Below, one piece after another: positions 60,124 through 64,000 of a DNA stretch of 64,000 nucleotides. Under the pieces are notes generated by a model. It was not told the DNA's origin. It saw only the letters and a program-made list of their open reading frames with translations, and ran no database searches. Position 1 is the stretch's first letter. Each line of letters opens with the position of its first letter. Source of the stretch: JBMDXB01 sp048594975. GTDB lineage: Bacteria > Acidobacteriota > Vicinamibacteria > Vicinamibacterales > 2-12-FULL-66-21. A program made the translations under genes and the position numbers. The stretch spans positions 101,394 through 165,393 of the forward strand of contig JBMDXQ010000158.1 in NCBI GenBank assembly GCA_048594975.1. The letters run 5' to 3'.

Positions 60124-61341
60124 TCAGAACATCTTCACGTCGACCATCTCGCCGACCTCGACGATGTCGGTCTGCGCGGGGATTTCGATATAGCCGTCGG
60201 CTCGCGACATGCTCGTGATGTCGCCCGATGCCTTGAATGCCGGCATCGCGATCCCACCCTCGATGCGCACGGTGTAGAACTGGTGCCGGCCGGTCGTCGA
60301 GACGACCCGCCGGCCGAGCGGCATGCGGACGACCTGCGGACGGTACACGGGCAGGCGCGCGGTGCGCCGGAGCAGCGGGACGAGCAGCATGTACGCGTTG
60401 GAGAGGCAGGACGTCGGATAACCGGGCATGCCGAGCACCGGCTTGCGTCGGATCGTGCCGAAGACGGTCGGTTTCCCCGGTTTCACGGCGATGCCATGGA
60501 AGATCACCTCGCCAAGTGCGCGCAGCGCGTCCAGGATCAGGTCGCGCTCGCCCACCGAGCTTCCGCCCGAGAAGACGATGATGTCGTGCGCGGCGGCCAC
60601 TTCGATTGCCGTCGCGAGGGCGTCGACCGAGTCGGGCGCGGCCGGCAGCGGCACCGGAACGCCGCCGTGCGTCCGGACGATGGAGGAGAGCGTGAAAGTG
60701 TTGATGTCGTGGATCTGTCCCGGCGCCAGCTCCTGCCCCGGCGGGACGATCTCGTTGCCGGTCGGGAGAATCGCGATGCCCGGTTTCACGTAAACGTTGA
60801 CGTCGGTCACGCCGATGGCGGCGAGCGCGCCGATTCGCGCCGGGTTGAGCACGTCGCCCGGCGACAGAATCGCCTGACCGGAGGCGATGTCCGCTCCGCG
60901 CCGTCCGACGTGCTGCCGGGGGTACACCGGCGTGAAGACTCGGACGATGCCGTCCGCCGCCTTCTCCGTCTCCTCGACCATCACGACCGCGTCGGCGCCC
61001 GGCGGCAGCGGGGCGCCGGTGGCAATCTCGAGGCATTCGCCGCGCGCGATCGGCCGCGGTGGCACCTCGCCGGTGTAGGCGGTCCCGATGCAGCGCAGTT
61101 CGCACGGCTCGTAGCGGCCGGCGCCGAAGGTGTCCTCGGCCACCACCGCGTAGCCGTCCATCGCGGCGCGATCGAACGGCGGCACGTCGTGCGGCGCCAG
61201 CACCGCCGCGCCCACCACGCGGCCGTCCGCGTCGTCGATGCGCGCGCGCTCGGTGCGATCCACGGGCGAGGCGGCGTCGAGCACCAGCCCGAGCGCCTCC
61301 TCGAGCGGGATGGTCTCACGGATGGGGCGCATGGTGGTCAT
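60124..61341 (-). CDS. moeA: Molybdopterin molybdenumtransferase MoeA
   Basis: A 405-residue MoeA/gephyrin-like enzyme that inserts molybdate into adenylylated molybdopterin. APHDVPPFDRAAMDGYAVVAE, GECLEIATGAPLPPGADAVVM, GVTDVNVYVKPGIAILPTGNEI, FSGGSSVGERDL and the C-terminal VLGMPGYPTSCLSNAYML match the family. The start overlaps the stop of the mogA/moaB gene (ATGA). It precedes the selenoperoxiredoxin-like gene by 8 bp. Confidence 0.94.
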   Translation of the reverse strand: MTTMRPIRETIPLEEALGLVLDAASPVDRTERARIDDADGRVVGAAVLAPHDVPPFDRAAMDGYAVVAEDTFGAGRYEPCELRCIGTAYTGEVPPRPIARGECLEIATGAPLPPGADAVVMVEETEKAADGIVRVFTPVYPRQHVGRRGADIASGQAILSPGDVLNPARIGALAAIGVTDVNVYVKPGIAILPTGNEIVPPGQELAPGQIHDINTFTLSSIVRTHGGVPVPLPAAPDSVDALATAIEVAAAHDIIVFSGGSSVGERDLILDALRALGEVIFHGIAVKPGKPTVFGTIRRKPVLGMPGYPTSCLSNAYMLLVPLLRRTARLPVYRPQVVRMPLGRRVVSTTGRHQFYTVRIEGGIAMPAFKASGDITSMSRADGYIEIPAQTDIVEVGEMVDVKMF

Positions 61342-61841
61342 GACTTGCGTCTCAACTCCCTGACGATGTGGGGCAGTTCCGGCACGATCAGGCGATCGAG
61401 CGCCAGGCGGACCGCCTTGGGCGAGCCGGGCAGCGCGAACACCACCGTCGACGCAATGGTACCCGCGCAGGCCCGGCTCAGCATCGCGGCGGCGCCGATC
61501 TCCTCGTAGCTGAGCATCCTGAACAGCTCCCCGAAGCCGTCGAGGTGCTTCTCGAGCAGCGCCGAGATCGCTTCGTAGGTGCTGTCGCGCGCGGTGATGC
61601 CGGTACCGCCGGTGGTGATGATCGCGTCGGCGTGGAGCGTCGCCAGCACGATCGCGCCGCGCACCGCGGACGGCTCGTCGGCGACGAGCGATCGCCCGGA
61701 GATCTCGTGGCCGGCCGCGGCGAGCGTCTCGACCAGGATGTCGCCGCTCCGGTCGGTTTGCGCCGTGCGGGTATCGCTGATCGTCAGGAGAAAACAGCGA
61801 ACGCTTGCCGGAGCGTCCTGCCGGTGTTCGTCGACGGACAC
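61338..61841 (-). CDS. mogA: Molybdenum cofactor protein, MogA/MoaB family
   Basis: A 167-residue protein adenylylating molybdopterin before molybdenum insertion. SDTRTAQTDRSGDILVETL, AIITTGGTGITARDSTYEAI, EELFRMLSYEEIG-like (GELFRMLSYEEIG) and FALPGSPKAVRLAL are the family landmarks. MogA and MoaB cannot be told apart with confidence. GTG start at 61841. Coupled to moeA. Confidence 0.9.
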   Translation of the reverse strand: MSVDEHRQDAPASVRCFLLTISDTRTAQTDRSGDILVETLAAAGHEISGRSLVADEPSAVRGAIVLATLHADAIITTGGTGITARDSTYEAISALLEKHLDGFGELFRMLSYEEIGAAAMLSRACAGTIASTVVFALPGSPKAVRLALDRLIVPELPHIVRELRRKS

Positions 61842-62122
61842 GCGCCGGATTATACGCGCGCTGCGCGCGCGGAGGCCACGGGGAAGGCCGATCGCCTGTT
61901 GCTCATCCTGCGCGCGCGGAGACCACGGAGTGGATTAAGTCAGAGGCCGGCGAACCACGGTTCAGAGGCCACGGAGATTGTTGACTCGGAGGCCACAGAG
62001 GGCACGGAGCGAGAGGAAAGAATCCCTCTGTGGCCTCCGTGGCCTCTGAGTGGATGGCCTCCGTGGTCTCTCCGTGTCCTCCCCGCCGCTGGCAGCGCGG
62101 CCGGTTGGAGTACGATCGAGGT
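61842..62122. repeat. Gene-free stretch with inverted CCACAGAGG-type repeats
   Basis: A 281-bp gap between mogA and the GH3 gene. Degenerate GGCCACGGAG and CAGAGGCC units form a left arm (61918-62020) that pairs with a right arm (62025-62083) of reverse orientation (CTCTGTGGCC, CTCCGTGGCC). Related to the array at 34208-34560. The far right end precedes the GH3 start by 40 bp. No gene seen. Confidence 0.65.
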
Positions 62123-63955
62123 ATGTCATACAGGTTCCCGCTCGCTCTTGCCTGCGCTGCCTGTGCCGGGGCCATGCTCGCCGCGCAGCGGCCCGACGCG
62201 CGCGTGCTGGACCGCGCGGCGGAGCGGTGGGTGCAGACGACGCTGCAGACGATGACGGTCGAACAGAAGGTCGGCCAGATGATCGTCTCCTCGTTCCAGT
62301 CCACCTTCCTGAGCACCGATTCCGACGGCTACGACGCGCTGGTAAAGGCGGTGCACGATCATCAGCTCGGCGGCTTCCACGTCTTCGGCGGGTCGGAGCT
62401 GGCGCCGCCCGTCCTGTTGAACCCCGCGTACGGCACGGTCACGCTCGGCCAGCCGATGGCCGCAGCCTCGATCCTCAACCGGTTGCAGGCGATCGCGAAG
62501 GTGCCGCTGCTCAACACCGCGGACTTCGAGGGGGGCGTCGGCTTCCGGATCGCAGGGGCGACCGCGTTCCCGCGCCTGATGACCTTCGGCGCGGCGCGGG
62601 ACGAGCGGTTGGCGCGCGAAGCCGGCCGTGTCACCGGCGAGGAGGCGCGGGCCATCGGCGTGCACGTCAACTTCGCCCCGGTCGTCGACGTCAACAACAA
62701 CCCGCGCAACCCGGTGATCAACACGCGCTCGTTCGGCGAGGACCCCGCTCAGGTCGGCCGCCTGGCGGCCGCCTACATCCAGGGGCTGCAGTCCGCGGGC
62801 GTCTTTGCGACCCTCAAGCACTTCCCGGGTCACGGCGACACCGAGGTCGACTCGCACCTCGGCCTGCCGGTGATCAAGCACCCGCGCGACCGGCTCGAGA
62901 CCATCGAGCTGCCGCCGTTCAAGGCTGGTATCGCCGCCGGCGCCGCGGCGGTGATGACCGGGCACATCGAGATGCCGGCGCTCGACTCGACGCCGTCGAC
63001 GCCGACCACGTTGAGCCCGCCCATCGTCGAAGGCCTGCTGCGCAAGGAGCTCGGATTCCGGGGGCTCGTGTACACCGACTCCATGGGGATGGCCGGCGTC
63101 ACCGCGATGTACGGGCCGGCGGAAGCCGCCGTCCGCGCTGTCCTCGCCGGCAACGACGTCGTCCTGCACTCGCCGGACGATGGGGCGGCACTGCGCGGGA
63201 TCGTGGAGGCGGTGAAGGCGGGGACGATCGCCGAGTCGCGGATCACGGCGTCAGCGGAGCGCATCCTGCGCGCGAAAGCGCGGCTCGGGCTGCACCGGGG
63301 TCGCGCCGTCAGCCTCGATGCCGTCGCCAACGTCGTCGGCACGCGCAGGAACCAGGCGATCGCCGACGAGGTGAGCCGGCGGTCGCTGACACTGGTGAAG
63401 GACGAGCGGAACGACGTCCCGCTCAACGTCGGACGCGAGTCGGCGATCCTCTACCTGTCGGTGCTCGACTATCCCTCGGGGTGGCGGATCGCGGCGCCGA
63501 GCCGCACGTTCATCCCCGAGCTGCGGCAGCGCTGGCCGGAGGTCACGGCGATCGAGCTGTCCGACCGCACGTCGCCCTCGGAGCTGGAGCTGGTGCGCGC
63601 GATGCTTCCACGGTTCGACGCGATCGTTGCGTCGGTGTTCGTGCGGACGGCGTCCGGGAGCGGGCGGATCGACCTCGCGCAGCCGGTGCAAGCGCTGCTG
63701 CGAGCGATCGCGCGGCAGAAGCGGCCGTTCGTCACCGTGTTCTTCGGCAACCCGTACGCGGCAACGGCAATGCCGGAGCTGCCGGCGATGCTGCTGACCT
63801 ACGATTTCTACGACCGGGCGGAGGCCTCCGCCGTGCGTGCGCTTGCCGGCGAGGCGCCAATCGGCGGACGGCTGCCAATCGTGCTGCCTGGGATCGCGGC
63901 GCTCGGCGCCGGGCTCGACCGCCAGGCGCTGCGGCAGGACTCGGCGGCGCGGTGA
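62123..63955 (+). CDS. Glycoside hydrolase family 3 protein (NagZ-like)
   Basis: A 610-residue exported protein. A signal peptide (PLALACAACAGAMLAAQ) leads to a GH3 N-terminal domain (about 40-390) and a second C-terminal domain. KHFPGHGDTEVDSH holds the His of the NagZ-type acid/base dyad and YTDSMGMAGV the nucleophile Asp; FAPVVDVNNNPRNPVI and NTRSFGEDP are also diagnostic. It probably cleaves beta-N-acetylhexosamine or related glycosides, perhaps cell-wall fragments, in the periplasm. The extra domain of about 200 residues differs from small NagZ enzymes. NagA at 18371 could act downstream. Confidence 0.9.
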   Translation: MSYRFPLALACAACAGAMLAAQRPDARVLDRAAERWVQTTLQTMTVEQKVGQMIVSSFQSTFLSTDSDGYDALVKAVHDHQLGGFHVFGGSELAPPVLLNPAYGTVTLGQPMAAASILNRLQAIAKVPLLNTADFEGGVGFRIAGATAFPRLMTFGAARDERLAREAGRVTGEEARAIGVHVNFAPVVDVNNNPRNPVINTRSFGEDPAQVGRLAAAYIQGLQSAGVFATLKHFPGHGDTEVDSHLGLPVIKHPRDRLETIELPPFKAGIAAGAAAVMTGHIEMPALDSTPSTPTTLSPPIVEGLLRKELGFRGLVYTDSMGMAGVTAMYGPAEAAVRAVLAGNDVVLHSPDDGAALRGIVEAVKAGTIAESRITASAERILRAKARLGLHRGRAVSLDAVANVVGTRRNQAIADEVSRRSLTLVKDERNDVPLNVGRESAILYLSVLDYPSGWRIAAPSRTFIPELRQRWPEVTAIELSDRTSPSELELVRAMLPRFDAIVASVFVRTASGSGRIDLAQPVQALLRAIARQKRPFVTVFFGNPYAATAMPELPAMLLTYDFYDRAEASAVRALAGEAPIGGRLPIVLPGIAALGAGLDRQALRQDSAAR

Positions 63956-64000
63956 CGCTGCGATTCGCGCCGGTGACCGGGGCATCCGGTTGAAGGACGA

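Overview
The window is about 64 kb of high-GC chromosomal DNA, densely packed with mostly housekeeping and metabolic genes. Many genes are joined by ATGA or GTGA overlaps. No rRNA, tRNA, CRISPR array, phage or intact insertion sequence was seen. The gene style (DUF4097 lipoprotein, BON lipoprotein, S41 and S8 proteases with PDZ or WG tails, HD-GYP/GGDEF protein, futalosine menaquinone genes, SUF-only Fe-S assembly) suggests an uncultured soil-type Acidobacteriota, perhaps Vicinamibacteria. That placement is inference; no marker gene here proves it.

Layout. 1-7.8 kb: end of an M20 peptidase, 5-oxoprolinase subunit A with an MFS transporter, exported proteins, an S41 protease, a zinc-ribbon protein and an acetamidase. 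8-10 kb: FabI, a BON lipoprotein and a flavoprotein reductase gene lying between two inverted heptamer-repeat arrays. 10-16.5 kb (minus): HD-GYP/GAF/GGDEF protein, subtilase, sigma-54 activator and a small membrane protein. 16.6-21.6 kb: deoxyhypusine-synthase-like protein, DUF5615 protein, NagA, DUF4097 lipoprotein, QueC and QueD. 21.6-27.4 kb: a DtxR-type regulator in one frame with an outer-membrane-type protein, divergent from multicopper oxidase, ZIP transporter and cupredoxin, then UbiE/MenG and two unknown proteins. 27.4-36 kb: CoA-transferase, a glutaredoxin-like gene with an in-frame TGA, homoserine dehydrogenase, aminotransferase, a formylglycine-generating-enzyme-like protein, SIMPL protein, membrane protein and RmuC. 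35.9-43.9 kb: a long SUF cluster (sufA, B, C, D, S, U, T-like, an Rrf2 regulator and a second cysteine desulfurase). 44-47.7 kb: two antiporter-like membrane proteins behind a degenerate HtrA-like PDZ protein. 47.8-49.5 kb: OtsB and MqnD. 49.6-55.8 kb: a B12-uptake operon behind a cobalamin riboswitch. 55.9-64 kb: YjbQ, MqnE, NadA, superoxide dismutase, a peroxiredoxin gene with an in-frame TGA, MoeA, MogA/MoaB and a glycoside hydrolase family 3 protein.

The strongest finding is a pair of candidate selenoproteins. A glutaredoxin-like gene (28607-28849, plus) and a peroxiredoxin-like gene (59609-60115, minus) each carry a TGA exactly where the first Cys of a CxxC redox motif belongs (U-L-G-C and U-P-N-C). 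Each TGA is followed, after 22 and 21 nt, by a compact 7-bp hairpin whose loop contains GU, as expected of a bacterial SECIS element. Conventional annotation would truncate both genes or call them pseudogenes.

Other points are the in-frame regulator/porin arrangement at 21619-23115, SufR-like CAAC-N6-GTTG boxes ahead of the suf genes, and several unrelated families of 7-9 bp repeats at gene borders, mostly as inverted pairs.
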